63,077 nt of DNA from Phycisphaerales bacterium (GTDB lineage: Bacteria; Planctomycetota; Phycisphaerae; Sedimentisphaerales; Anaerobacaceae). A model generated the notes under the pieces. It did no database searches and was not told the DNA's origin. It saw nothing but the letters and a program-made list of their open reading frames with translations. Location of the stretch: the NCBI GenBank assembly GCA_020352215.1, contig CP070675.1, positions 5,757,964 to 5,821,040 on the forward strand, read 5' to 3'. How positions within the stretch are numbered: the first letter of the stretch is position 1; each line of letters opens with the position of its first letter. Positions 1-8,493 of this stretch are shown one piece after another. Made by a program: the position numbers and the translations under genes.

Positions 1-984
1 GATGATCTGCAGGCCATGGTCTCAATGCTCCGGGCGACCGACGACGCCGTGGCCCGTAACGCCATCGAGCGTGCAATCGTGACCGTTGTTACTCGGCTCG
101 AAGACCCGGACGCCGCCCCCATCATCGCCGGCTTTGCCGGAGCCGACAACATGACCAAACACCATCTGCTGGCCATACTACCACACATCGGTGGCCAAGA
201 CGCCCTCCGCGCCGTTCGCGCCCAGCTCAGAAGTGACAACCTCAACATCCAGAAGGACGCAATCCGCGCATTGGCCAACTGGCCGGATGCGACACCTCTG
301 GCCGAGCTTATGGAGATAGCCAAAACCGACGATGAAGAGCCGCGTCAGATCCTGGCTCTTCGCGGATATATAAAGCTGCTTGAAATACCGGCCAATCGCG
401 GCGCCGCTGAGACCGTCAAGCTGCTGACAGAAGCTATGGCCGCGGCCAGGCGCCCCGAGGAGAAGAAGGCCGTGCTTGCCGCATTGCCGAAGTACCCGTG
501 TGAGGAAGCCCTCGATCTGGCCAAACGCGCGGGCAGCGACCGTGCCGTTGTCGCTGAAGCGGATCTGGCCGCCAGGAAGATCAAGGAGATGCTGCTCAAT
601 CGAACCCCGAAGGCCACCGCTTCGCTCAACGGCGGCAATGCCGGCCGGGCCCTCGACGGTGATCGTGGCAACCGGTGGGACACAGGCCGGCCGATGAAAC
701 CGGGCGACTGGTTCGTGCTGGACCTCGGTCTGGAAAGTACGATCAAGGGCCTGACCCTCGACTCGGCCAATTCGCCGAACGACTACCCGCGAGGCTATGA
801 AGTTTATGTTTCCTTCGACGGCGGAAGCTGGGGCAAACCTGTTGTCACCGGCAAGGGCACAAAGCCTATCACCCAGATCGAGTTCGCCAAGCCCGTCCGC
901 GCGAGGTTTATCAGGATACTCCAGACCGGCTCGTCCGACAGTTGGTTCTGGTCAATACACGAGCTAAAGGTCGAACTGCAATAG
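1..984 (+). CDS. HEAT-repeat / F5-8 type C (discoidin) domain protein, 5' truncated
   Basis: The frame is open from the first base, so the true start lies upstream; the first internal ATG is at 16. The first ~190 visible residues are alternating helices typical of HEAT-like repeats. The last ~125 residues form an F5/8 type C-like carbohydrate-binding sandwich: a GNAGRALDGDRGNRWDTG stretch, a WFVLDLG strand and a closing FWSIHELKVELQ, as in discoidin domains. Probably the C-terminal part of a large secreted protein that binds glycan. It sits just upstream of, and co-directional with, the sulfatase (50 nt to its start). Domain calls are from pattern only; the function of the missing N-terminus is unknown. 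Confidence 0.8.
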   Translation, partial: DDLQAMVSMLRATDDAVARNAIERAIVTVVTRLEDPDAAPIIAGFAGADNMTKHHLLAILPHIGGQDALRAVRAQLRSDNLNIQKDAIRALANWPDATPLAELMEIAKTDDEEPRQILALRGYIKLLEIPANRGAAETVKLLTEAMAAARRPEEKKAVLAALPKYPCEEALDLAKRAGSDRAVVAEADLAARKIKEMLLNRTPKATASLNGGNAGRALDGDRGNRWDTGRPMKPGDWFVLDLGLESTIKGLTLDSANSPNDYPRGYEVYVSFDGGSWGKPVVTGKGTKPITQIEFAKPVRARFIRILQTGSSDSWFWSIHELKVELQ

Positions 985-1034
985 CGTGCGCGCCCGTCCG
1001 GTGCGTGGGAACCTTCGATGGAGGGTACTTGTTG

Positions 1035-2528
1035 ATGGATGAATTCTTGAATCGCCGACGTTTCCTGCGTGGGGTAATCGGTGGTGCTGCGCTTTCTGCT
1101 CTGGCCCCTGTGACCGGCACGGCCCGGGGCAAGTCGAGCAGCCGTCGCAAACCCAATGTCCTGTTTATTGCCGTGGACGATCTGCGTCCGCAATTAGGTT
1201 GCTACGGCCAAAAGCAGATCATCTCACCCAACATCGATCGCCTGGCCGCCGAAGGTCTGCTCTTCGAGCGGACGTATTGCCAGCAGGCCGTCTGTGCACC
1301 ATCGCGAGTTAGCGTGCTGAGTGGCGCTCGGCCCGACACGACGAAGATCTATGACCTCAATACCCCGCTCCGCAAGGCCATGCCCAACGTCCTTACCTTG
1401 CCGGAGCACTTCAAGAACAACGGCTACGTGACACTCTCTATCGGGAAGATCTATCATCACGTCAAAGATGACCTGCAGGGCTGGAGCGCTGAGCCTTATC
1501 GCGCGGGCACCTTTCCCGAAGGTGCCTGGAAGGGGCGGGGCTATCTTACCGAAAAGGCCATCGCCCAGATGCAAAAGTACAACAAAGCAAACCCCAAGAT
1601 GAAGGGCAGAGGCCCGGCGTTCGAGGCTGCCGACGTAGCCGACAACGCCTATCCGGACGGCTGCAACACCGACTACGCCATCGAACAGCTAAATCAACTC
1701 AAGGATAAACCCTTCTTTATTGCAATGGGTCTCTACAAACCGCATTTACCCTTCAACGCGCCGAAGAAGTACTGGGACATGTACAAGCCCGTGGATATAA
1801 AGCTAGCCGACAATCCCTTCATTCCGGCCGGCGCCCCCACGTACGCGACCACGAACTGGGGCGAGCTGCGCAACTACTTCGGCATTCCCAAGAAAGGGCC
1901 CTGCCCCGATGCGCTTGCCCGTCACCTGGTCCACGGCTACTACGCCTGCGTCTCCTATATTGATGCTCAGATCGGCCGGCTGCTCGATGAGCTCGACCGG
2001 CTCAAGCTGCGCGACAACACCGTGATCATCCTATGGGGCGATCACGGCTGGAAGCTCGGCGAACACGCCTCTTGGTGCAAACACACGAACTTCGAACTCG
2101 ATACGCATGTCCCGATGATTCTCAGTGTCCCCGGCAAGAAGAGCGCGGGCCGGCGCACCGCCGCCCTGACCGAATACGTCGATATTTACCCGACCCTTTG
2201 CGAGCTGTGCGGCCTCGCCGTCCCAAGGCATCTCGAGGGTCTTAGTGTGGTTCCCCTTCTGGAAGACCCCGATCGCCCGTGGAAAAAGGCGGCCTTCAGC
2301 CAATACCCGCGCGGCAAGATCATGGGTTATACCATGCGGACGAAGCGTTTCCGCTACACGGAGTGGCAGGAAAGAAAGACGGGCAAGGTTATGGCCCGGG
2401 AACTGTACGACCACGAGCAGGACCCCAAGGAGAACGTCAACGCCGTCACCGACCCCCAATACAAACAACACGTCCCGCGCCTGGCCCGAATGCTAAAGGC
2501 CGGCTGGCGAGCTGCACTACCAGGCTAA
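1035..2528 (+). CDS. Tat-exported sulfatase (iduronate-2-sulfatase-like)
   Basis: A 497-residue formylglycine-dependent sulfatase hydrolysing sulfate esters, probably on sulfated glycans. The start at 1035 is preferred over upstream in-frame codons because GGAGGG lies 9 nt upstream and the protein then begins with a twin-arginine leader (NRRRFLRG, residues 6-13, then a hydrophobic stretch). The catalytic C-A-P-S-R motif is at 87-91, with Cys87 the residue expected to be converted to formylglycine. NVLFIAVDDLRPQLGCYG near residue 41 supplies the metal-binding Asp pair, and KPHLPFNAPKKYWDMY is typical of iduronate-2-sulfatase-like members. The formylglycine-generating enzyme is not in the window. 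Substrate unknown. Confidence 0.93.
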   Translation: MDEFLNRRRFLRGVIGGAALSALAPVTGTARGKSSSRRKPNVLFIAVDDLRPQLGCYGQKQIISPNIDRLAAEGLLFERTYCQQAVCAPSRVSVLSGARPDTTKIYDLNTPLRKAMPNVLTLPEHFKNNGYVTLSIGKIYHHVKDDLQGWSAEPYRAGTFPEGAWKGRGYLTEKAIAQMQKYNKANPKMKGRGPAFEAADVADNAYPDGCNTDYAIEQLNQLKDKPFFIAMGLYKPHLPFNAPKKYWDMYKPVDIKLADNPFIPAGAPTYATTNWGELRNYFGIPKKGPCPDALARHLVHGYYACVSYIDAQIGRLLDELDRLKLRDNTVIILWGDHGWKLGEHASWCKHTNFELDTHVPMILSVPGKKSAGRRTAALTEYVDIYPTLCELCGLAVPRHLEGLSVVPLLEDPDRPWKKAAFSQYPRGKIMGYTMRTKRFRYTEWQERKTGKVMARELYDHEQDPKENVNAVTDPQYKQHVPRLARMLKAGWRAALPG

Positions 2529-2568
2529 TATCATCTGGGTGATGCGTAGGCCGTAAATCATCTGCCTG

Positions 2569-3240
2569 TCAGTTAAGCCTCTTCACTTTGATGTTGCGAT
2601 ACCATACGGGCTTGCCGTGGTCCTGGAATCCAAAGGCGCCGACTCTGGCCATATCCTTGTAGGCAATGTTGAACTTGTTCTTAGTGCCGTCCGGGTTCTT
2701 GTGTGCTTCGGGCCAGTCGTTCAGGTCCATATCGATGATCTCTTTGCCGTTCATCACGATGTTGACCATTGAACCCTTGGCCATGATAGTGATGCGATTC
2801 CACTCACCTGCGGGCTTCACAGCATTGGCACTCGGCTCAAGCACATCATATACCGCGCCGCAATCATGCTTACCGGGTTTCTCCCTACCGTAGGAGTCAT
2901 ATACCTGGATCTCTATTCCTGTATGCAGCCAGTTTTCTATATCCGCCGTGCGGAAGAAGATGCCGCTGTTGGTCCCTTCAGCTACCTTGAACTCAAGATC
3001 GAGAATGAAGTCCCCGTATGCATCCTTCGTCCATATATCGCCGCCGCCCTTCCGGGTCAGGACGCCATCCTCAATCGCCCAACTGCCGGCCTTGAAAGCG
3101 CAGTTCGACAGATCGCCCGCAAGCAGGTTCTTGAAGCCGATTGTGATGGGATGGCCCCCAAACGGCCGCGTCGCGCAAGAACCCAAAAGAACACCCATAC
3201 ATAGCAGCGAAACTCGCAACACTGTTTTCCCGTGTGACAT
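2569..3240 (-). CDS. DUF1080 (3-keto-disaccharide hydrolase family) lipoprotein
   Basis: A 223-residue protein with a lipoprotein signal peptide (lipobox LLGSC, Cys about residue 21), so probably membrane anchored. The start at 3240 has AGGAG upstream on the minus strand. The rest is a concanavalin-like DUF1080 sandwich: GDLSNCAFKAGSWAIEDGVL at the start, DFILDLEFKV, SGIFFRT, GKHDCGAVYDVL, PAGEWNRITIMAKG and a terminal VWYRNIKVKRLN. Some DUF1080 proteins cleave glycosides whose sugar has been oxidised at C3, which fits the oxidoreductases in this window. It converges on the sulfatase (40 nt gap), and no terminator is obvious between them. Confidence 0.88.
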   Translation of the reverse strand: MSHGKTVLRVSLLCMGVLLGSCATRPFGGHPITIGFKNLLAGDLSNCAFKAGSWAIEDGVLTRKGGGDIWTKDAYGDFILDLEFKVAEGTNSGIFFRTADIENWLHTGIEIQVYDSYGREKPGKHDCGAVYDVLEPSANAVKPAGEWNRITIMAKGSMVNIVMNGKEIIDMDLNDWPEAHKNPDGTKNKFNIAYKDMARVGAFGFQDHGKPVWYRNIKVKRLN

Positions 3241-3576
3241 TTCAAATCTCCTAAGAGAACACCACAAATGCGGGCTCACACTACGCCGGGGAGTTTTTAC
3301 CTGATCCGACCGACTTGTACAAGCAGTTTTGCCTGTTCTTTTTGGCAGCTGTCGGAGCCAGGACTATTAGCGCCAGCGCCTCGACTTTGCTCCATCACAG
3401 CTGCCGGCCCCTACGCAGATCGGAAACCGTCCCATATTCTCGCCCTTGCCACCTGCACGAAGCTACCTCCCCAAAAAAACTTCCAGCCCCCCCATTTTTG
3501 TTCGGTTTTTGTTAGGGTTTTTCCGCCTACTTTGCCGATAGCTACCTTTGCCAACAAGACAAGGATGGAGCCAAAA
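3241..3576. other. Intergenic region, divergent DUF1080 / lexA locus
   Basis: 336 bases between the divergent DUF1080 gene and the reading frame preceding lexA. It holds a perfect 10-bp palindrome CTTGTACAAG near 3314 and a T-rich tract around 3495-3523 with two TTTTTGTT copies. No convincing coding frame or -35/-10 pair is visible. Confidence 0.5.
3500..3514 (+). promoter_or_regulatory. Candidate LexA-type operator (GTTC-N7-GTTA)
   Basis: GTTC, seven bases, then GTTA. This matches seven of eight conserved bases of the alphaproteobacterial LexA box GTTC-N7-GTTC. It lies 62 nt before the ATG at 3577, in the leader of the lexA transcript, where autoregulation would be expected. The operator of planctomycete LexA proteins is not known to me, and the tract is T-rich, so a chance match is quite possible. 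Confidence 0.22.
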
Positions 3577-4077
3577 ATGAGCTATGACAGGGACAGTCAA
3601 AACGAGCCGGTTTGCAGATTTGGACCGGGCGGTGATTACGTTTCCGTTTGGCCGCCGGAGGCGGCGAGTCAGCCAACGATTTCCCCAAATGGCCTTACAG
3701 AGGTGCTCGGCTCGATCGCCGAGATAATGGCCACATTGCTTGGCTCGCAACCTCGCCACTCCGCAGCACCATCGGCCGCTACCGGCCGCATCGAACACAT
3801 CCGGTTCCCGAAGGAGACAATGCTAAATGCATCCGACAATAGAAGAGCCGATGGTACAACTGACTCCGCGCCAGCTACAAATACTGCGGGCAATAGCGGG
3901 CTTTCAGCGGAACCGACGCTATTCCCCGACGATAGCGCAATTAGCATCCGAATTAGGCACAAGCCGAAGCACCGCGTTCGAGCACATCGGCGAACTCCGA
4001 AGAAAAGGCCTACTCTCGGCTTGCCCGGGCAAGGCTCGCTCTTTGAAACCGACTTCAAGAGCGCACGAACTGCTTAG
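3577..4077 (+). CDS. Hypothetical protein overlapping the start of lexA
   Basis: A 166-codon frame starting at an ATG with GGAG six bases upstream. The first ~85 residues look protein-like (for example LTEVLGSIAEIMATLLG) and lie before lexA. The remaining ~83 residues run through the lexA coding region in another frame and become Arg/Lys rich, typical of a shadow translation. Either a real upstream gene overlaps lexA by 251 nt, or only the first part was once coding, or the frame is spurious. No domain recognised. Co-transcription with lexA would be expected if real. Confidence 0.35.
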   Translation: MSYDRDSQNEPVCRFGPGGDYVSVWPPEAASQPTISPNGLTEVLGSIAEIMATLLGSQPRHSAAPSAATGRIEHIRFPKETMLNASDNRRADGTTDSAPATNTAGNSGLSAEPTLFPDDSAISIRIRHKPKHRVRAHRRTPKKRPTLGLPGQGSLFETDFKSARTA

Positions 4078-4489
4078 CAGCCTTACCGCCGATACCTCGG
4101 AGGAGTATGCACGCTGCTCGACCGGCTTGCCTCTCGTGGGAAGAGTAGCCGCGGGCTCACCGGTCGAAGCGATCGAGAACACCGAGCCTGTGTCACTAAG
4201 CTCCTGCTTCGGATCGAGTGAGGATACGTTCGTCCTTGAGGTAGAGGGCGAAAGCATGATAGATGAAGATATCCGCCAAGGCGATTATGTTATCTGTCGC
4301 CGCAGCTCGGTAGCAGAGGACGGGCAATTGGTAGTCGCCATTGTCGATGAGGAAAACGCGACTCTAAAGAGATTCTACAGAGAGAAGAGCCGCGCACGAC
4401 TGGAGCCGGCCAACGAGAACTACGAGCCGATCTACTCGGACAACTGCCGAATCGAGGCCGTTGTGATCGGCCTGCTCAGAAGACTCTGA
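3827..4489 (+). CDS. lexA: LexA repressor / SOS transcriptional regulator
   Basis: A 220-residue SOS repressor with self-cleaving serine protease domain. The N-terminal winged helix (residues 10-75) begins LTPRQLQILRAIAGFQ and includes SPTIAQLASELGTSRSTAFEHI. The cleavage site is Ala109-Gly110 in GRVAAGS. The catalytic dyad is Ser143 in EGESMIDED and Lys181 in ATLKRFY. The start at 3827 has AAGGAG ten bases upstream; an internal Met at residue 9 is an alternative. No recA, imuB or dnaE2 partner is in the window. It is followed by a convergent oxidoreductase gene, with a stem-loop between them. Confidence 0.95.
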   Translation: MHPTIEEPMVQLTPRQLQILRAIAGFQRNRRYSPTIAQLASELGTSRSTAFEHIGELRRKGLLSACPGKARSLKPTSRAHELLSSLTADTSEEYARCSTGLPLVGRVAAGSPVEAIENTEPVSLSSCFGSSEDTFVLEVEGESMIDEDIRQGDYVICRRSSVAEDGQLVVAIVDEENATLKRFYREKSRARLEPANENYEPIYSDNCRIEAVVIGLLRRL

Positions 4490-4525
4490 GAGCAGCGGGT
4501 GCGTCATCCTGTGAATAAATACAGG

Positions 4526-4579
4526 GAAAGATCGGCCGCGTCCTTCCCAATGGAACGGCGTCCCCGTCGCCGGTCTTTC
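4526..4579. terminator. Inverted repeat between convergent genes
   Basis: GAAAGATCGGC (4526-4536) pairs with GCCGGTCTTTC (4569-4579) through eleven positions with one G-U wobble, around a 32-base loop. It sits between the lexA stop and the convergent oxidoreductase stop. There is no long T-tract, so a role as bidirectional terminator is inferred from location only. Confidence 0.35.
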
Positions 4580-4580
4580 A

Positions 4581-5930
4581 TTACAGCATCCAGCCTTGAC
4601 GATACGGCGGATTTATATACTGATTCGCCTCGTCGGAATTGGTGAATCGCATATTCTCGCCGTCCCACGCAAGCTTTTGCCCCAGCATCTTCATCGCAAT
4701 AATCCCCAACTGCGCGATCTCTGTCAGCGGCCCGCCGTAGTCGAAGTTCGATCCTGCTTGGCCCTCCTCTTTGATCGCCCGGAGCCAGTCACGGTAATGT
4801 CCCTTGACTCGAGGCAGAATCTTGCGAGGCTGCTTGTAGGCCCTCATTTTCTCCTCCGGAATGATCCGTGCGCCGTTGGCTCCGTGAGAGCCGTACATGA
4901 TCTTGCCCTTATCACCAATCACTATCGCTCCGGTGTTGGGGACCTTTCGATCCGGCTCCAGATCATCAGGACGTGGGAGCTTCTCTATGCCGCCAAACCA
5001 AGTGAGACTGACCGGTCGTCGCTTGCCGCGTGCCGGAAACTCGTACTCCACAATTGTACCCATGGGAAATGTGTCGGCGTGCTTCTTCGGATCATATGCC
5101 CGCGCTCGCGCTCGAACCGTATTCGGTGACCCCAGACGCAATGCCCAGAATACGGGATCGACAACGTGACACACCCAGTCTCCGATCGTCCCGCTGCCAA
5201 ACGGCATCCAGGCCCGCCACTTGCCGGGCAGGTACATCGGGTTGTAAGGCCGATACTGGGCCGGCCCAAGCCACAAATCCCAATCGAGCTCAGCTGGTAT
5301 CTCGTGCCGCTCCTGTAGCCTCGACAAGTCGCTCAGCCTGGAATTAGTGGCACCGCAAGCAGCGTGTACCTGTTGCACATTGCCGATTGCCCCATCCCAG
5401 ATCCACTCGCAGAACATGCGGATACGGTCGAAGGAGTGTCCCTGGTTGCCCAATTGTGTCACTACCTTGTACTTGCGGGCGGCCGCCATGAGCCTGCGAA
5501 TCTCATATATCGAATGCGCCAAGGGCTTCTCGCAATACACATGTTTGCCCCGTTTGATCGCCGCCATGGCAGCCACCGCATGTGTGTGATCCGGCGTCGA
5601 GACTACTACCGCATCGATCTTCTCCTCCATCGCATCGAACATCTTGCGAAAGTCCCGATAGCGCTCGGCCTTCGGATACTTCTCAAACGCCTTGCCGGAC
5701 CGCCGCATGTCCACGTCGCACAGCGCGACAATGTTCTCGCCACTGACACCTTCGAGGTTAGCGGCCCCTCGGCCGCCGACTCCTATGCACGCGATGTTAA
5801 GCTTCTCACTCGGCGGCGTCACTCCCGCGCCCAGCACATGACGAGGCACAATCGTAAACGCCGCGGCCGCGCCCATTGCCCCCTGTAGAAACTCACGCCT
5901 AGAAGTTCTCTTGTTACTGCTCTCGTTCAC
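4581..5930 (-). CDS. Tat-exported Gfo/Idh/MocA family oxidoreductase
   Basis: A 449-residue NAD(P)-dependent sugar oxidoreductase-like protein carrying a twin-arginine leader (SRREFLQG, residues 10-17). The Rossmann fold starts LNIACIGVGGRGAANL (about 44-59), and the family hallmark EKP is at 134-136 (VYCEKPLAHS). A catalytic-type WDLWLGP segment and a C-terminal EIAQLGIIAMK follow. The initiator is GTG at 5930, supported by GGAGG seven bases before it. Export by Tat is the usual way to move a folded, cofactor-loaded enzyme, so it probably oxidises sugars or glycosides outside the cytoplasm. It lies downstream of a glycosidase gene on the same strand, separated by a hairpin. Confidence 0.93.
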   Translation of the reverse strand: MNESSNKRTSRREFLQGAMGAAAAFTIVPRHVLGAGVTPPSEKLNIACIGVGGRGAANLEGVSGENIVALCDVDMRRSGKAFEKYPKAERYRDFRKMFDAMEEKIDAVVVSTPDHTHAVAAMAAIKRGKHVYCEKPLAHSIYEIRRLMAAARKYKVVTQLGNQGHSFDRIRMFCEWIWDGAIGNVQQVHAACGATNSRLSDLSRLQERHEIPAELDWDLWLGPAQYRPYNPMYLPGKWRAWMPFGSGTIGDWVCHVVDPVFWALRLGSPNTVRARARAYDPKKHADTFPMGTIVEYEFPARGKRRPVSLTWFGGIEKLPRPDDLEPDRKVPNTGAIVIGDKGKIMYGSHGANGARIIPEEKMRAYKQPRKILPRVKGHYRDWLRAIKEEGQAGSNFDYGGPLTEIAQLGIIAMKMLGQKLAWDGENMRFTNSDEANQYINPPYRQGWML

Positions 5931-6047
5931 GGCACTGCCTCCAACTGTCTTGTTGCGCCACCAGAAACGCGCTTTCTGAGACCCCAGCAGCGCTACCGGG
6001 TCTCATCGACTCACCAGGATACCAAATATGCCCACCTCTCACAACTG

Positions 6048-6071
6048 CCGTCTGGTCGTTTCGTCAGACGG
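6048..6071. terminator. Hairpin between glycosidase and oxidoreductase genes
   Basis: Perfect seven-base arms CCGTCTG (6048-6054) and CAGACGG (6065-6071) around a ten-base loop, just after the glycosidase stop codon on the minus strand. No T-tract follows, so this may be an RNA-processing or stability element rather than an intrinsic terminator. Confidence 0.35.
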
Positions 6072-6094
6072 ATTAACAGCAGTGGTACTTTGTG

Positions 6095-8257
6095 CTACCT
6101 TTCTATTCTTATCAGGTACCACGTAGTTGCCGGCTCTCCGAGCTGCATTTCGTAGCCGCCAGCCACTTTGCGCGCGGCGATGGACGGCCCGAGAGGCCTG
6201 CCAGCGCCGTCCAGCAGGATCACCTCTATGCTGCTCACTTCTGCAATATCGCGAAGGGTGACTTTGCCCTTGACCGGCTCAATAACCGTCGGCTCTATCC
6301 CCCAGTCGAGGAGCGATGTCCTCTTCTGGTTCCACTTCATACCCGTGTTTGCTGAGCGGGCAGTGGCAACAAGAAGCAGCCGCCCCGCTTTGGATATCGG
6401 CTCGCCATCCAGCGAACACAGCATAACCGAACAGAATTCGTTCTCTAACTCGGCCGAGATGTTCCGCAACGTCCTGCCTGCTCTTCCCAGATATCCAATA
6501 AGCGCCTGTGTCCTCTCTGTCTCGATTGTCACCCGCCCATCTCGTCCGCCAGTGCAATGCCAGATAAGGTCTCCCGTATCCGACACGAATGGGCTGTCGG
6601 TGCTCACTTCCCGGTACCGCTCGGTTGCCTTGTCGAAACCAGTTATTCTTGTCGAATGTTTCAGCGGAATAGATAGAGCAAATCCCGGCGTGAAATACGG
6701 ACGCGCCGACGATGGCAGTCGGATGCTCTCGCGCACTTGCCATCTCGAATACGACCTGTAGATCGTCTCAGTTGCAGGCCGGACATCTGATCTGAGGAAC
6801 ATAAGGGCGCCGGCAGCAAGATTGGCCATCTTGACAGGGTCGGGACGAATTTCGAAGTGCCCCGGCATCCGGTCTTGCCACTCGTCCGGGTCCTTATGCT
6901 CAAACGTGTAGAAGAAGATGCCGTCCCAGTCATGAAAAGAGGCGTAAGCGGCGAGGATTCCCACGCCCTCGCAAGCGTACTCATTGGGAAAAGGATGATT
7001 CGTCTCGGAAACCGTGTATGGTCTGCCGGTCACGGCCGAGCGGGAAAGCTGAACCACAGTCGAATTGAGCGGGTCGTTGACCATCGGCGTGTTTGGGATG
7101 GAGAAGGTCCGCTTCTTTGTTTTGGGGTCGGTCAAATAGCGAGGATGTTGCCAATAAACGTGCCCGTCCACGACGTCCAATCTCGAAGTCGAGCACAGCA
7201 GCGGATAGCCGCTCTTCCAGTGGTTGTGATCGCTCGTGCCGGCTATCAGGGATTTCACTCCCACCTCTTGCTTCAAATAGCGATACATGCCATCGAAGTA
7301 TTCGCGCTCTAATCCCATATAGAACTGAGCTTCCAAGTGAAATCTCTTCTCGGGCGCATCGGCGAATTGGCCTGCGGTCAGCCGCGGAATGGGGTCATCC
7401 TCTTTGACGCCGGCGATCTCACGGAGCTCTTCTAATTCCGCCGCAGACAACCGTTGACTGAGCCATGCATTGTACTTCTTCGTCAATTGTTCGGCGTACC
7501 AGGGCGTGAAGTCGGCCCACGTACCGGGACGCTTCCCGGTGTTTCTGCCGAGCAGCCGGTCGCTGAACCATGCCTCTACGATAGAGTTCTCATTAACGAG
7601 TTCCACTATCGCAACCGCCGGTTCCTCCCTGTACTGCGATTTCGTATACGGGTTACGGTGCGTAAGAAGCTGCTTGGCATACTCTCTATGCAGCATCTGA
7701 ACTCGCTCGTCGAAGTAGTTCACAACCTTGGCAAGCCCAAGGTATTCGTAATCCCTCACGCCGTCACCTTTCCGGTAGTTTCGCCCAACATTCAGATTGA
7801 TGTTGGTGTAAATGCCTCGCCTCTTCAACTGCCACACAAAGAAGTCCAGCTTATCGAGCTGCTGTGGGTCCAGTGCTCGTGTGTCGTCGCGGCCCTTGAC
7901 AAACACGCTTGCAGACCAGTTCGAGTCAAGAAAGTGAAAGCGAACGCAGTTTATGCCGAACCGGGCAAGGTGATCGGCCACAATCGGCGCATCTTCTTTC
8001 GATGGGAAACAGCAGGAACCTGTAACGTTGAGACCCCAAATCCGAAAACGCACGCCGTTCGGCTTAACCAACTTACCGCCATGTGCCCGAACAAAGCCGG
8101 CCTTGCCTGCCGGCGCATCCAGCAGAAACGAAAGGTCGACGAGCGCGCCGGAGTTGTCCCGCCAATCCATAGTGAAGGGCTTCATCGGGACCTCTTGGGC
8201 GGAAGCGAAACCGACAAGCAGAATCACAGACAACAGCGAGACACCCACGTATTTCAT
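6095..8257 (-). CDS. Secreted TIM-barrel glycoside hydrolase (GH5/clan A-like)
   Basis: A 720-residue protein with a Sec signal peptide (residues 1-20, ending FASA-Q). FRIWGLNVTGSCCFPS and GINCVRFHFLD are the early barrel strands seen in GH5-like enzymes. The acid/base is probably Glu223 in IVELVNENS, and the nucleophile probably Glu418 in YTVSETNHPFP, after strand WDGIFFYTFEH-type surroundings. The C-terminal ~190 residues look like a beta-sandwich. A strong ribosome site (GAGGAGG) precedes the ATG. Substrate unknown; the context of sulfatase and oxidoreductase suggests an algal or plant matrix polysaccharide. Family number not certain. Confidence 0.82.
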   Translation of the reverse strand: MKYVGVSLLSVILLVGFASAQEVPMKPFTMDWRDNSGALVDLSFLLDAPAGKAGFVRAHGGKLVKPNGVRFRIWGLNVTGSCCFPSKEDAPIVADHLARFGINCVRFHFLDSNWSASVFVKGRDDTRALDPQQLDKLDFFVWQLKRRGIYTNINLNVGRNYRKGDGVRDYEYLGLAKVVNYFDERVQMLHREYAKQLLTHRNPYTKSQYREEPAVAIVELVNENSIVEAWFSDRLLGRNTGKRPGTWADFTPWYAEQLTKKYNAWLSQRLSAAELEELREIAGVKEDDPIPRLTAGQFADAPEKRFHLEAQFYMGLEREYFDGMYRYLKQEVGVKSLIAGTSDHNHWKSGYPLLCSTSRLDVVDGHVYWQHPRYLTDPKTKKRTFSIPNTPMVNDPLNSTVVQLSRSAVTGRPYTVSETNHPFPNEYACEGVGILAAYASFHDWDGIFFYTFEHKDPDEWQDRMPGHFEIRPDPVKMANLAAGALMFLRSDVRPATETIYRSYSRWQVRESIRLPSSARPYFTPGFALSIPLKHSTRITGFDKATERYREVSTDSPFVSDTGDLIWHCTGGRDGRVTIETERTQALIGYLGRAGRTLRNISAELENEFCSVMLCSLDGEPISKAGRLLLVATARSANTGMKWNQKRTSLLDWGIEPTVIEPVKGKVTLRDIAEVSSIEVILLDGAGRPLGPSIAARKVAGGYEMQLGEPATTWYLIRIER

Positions 8258-8350
8258 AATTTACCTCCTCTACTACCTGGATCATTCCTTCCAACCACGA
8301 TTGCCCGACACACGACGACATCCACGTCAACAAACCTGCCATTACAGTAC

Positions 8351-8376
8351 AACGATATAGTGGCCAGCATATCATT
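8351..8376. promoter_or_regulatory. Imperfect palindrome, candidate operator
   Basis: A 26-base dyad centred on TGGCCA in the 236-base divergent spacer between the glycosidase and the BASS transporter. Ten of thirteen positions in each arm are complementary (AACGATATAGTGG against CCAGCATATCATT). Its size and position suit a sugar-responsive dimeric regulator that would govern both directions. No regulator gene adjoins it, so this is inference. Confidence 0.3.
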
Positions 8377-8493
8377 GCAGCCTCACTATTCCCACTAAAT
8401 TTGACGTTGTAAAAAAGTCGCTCTTGGAGTATATAACACATCGTAAATGCCGGGCAGTTTCAGAGAGCGTGGCAGCCAAGGAGTCAGCAAGCA

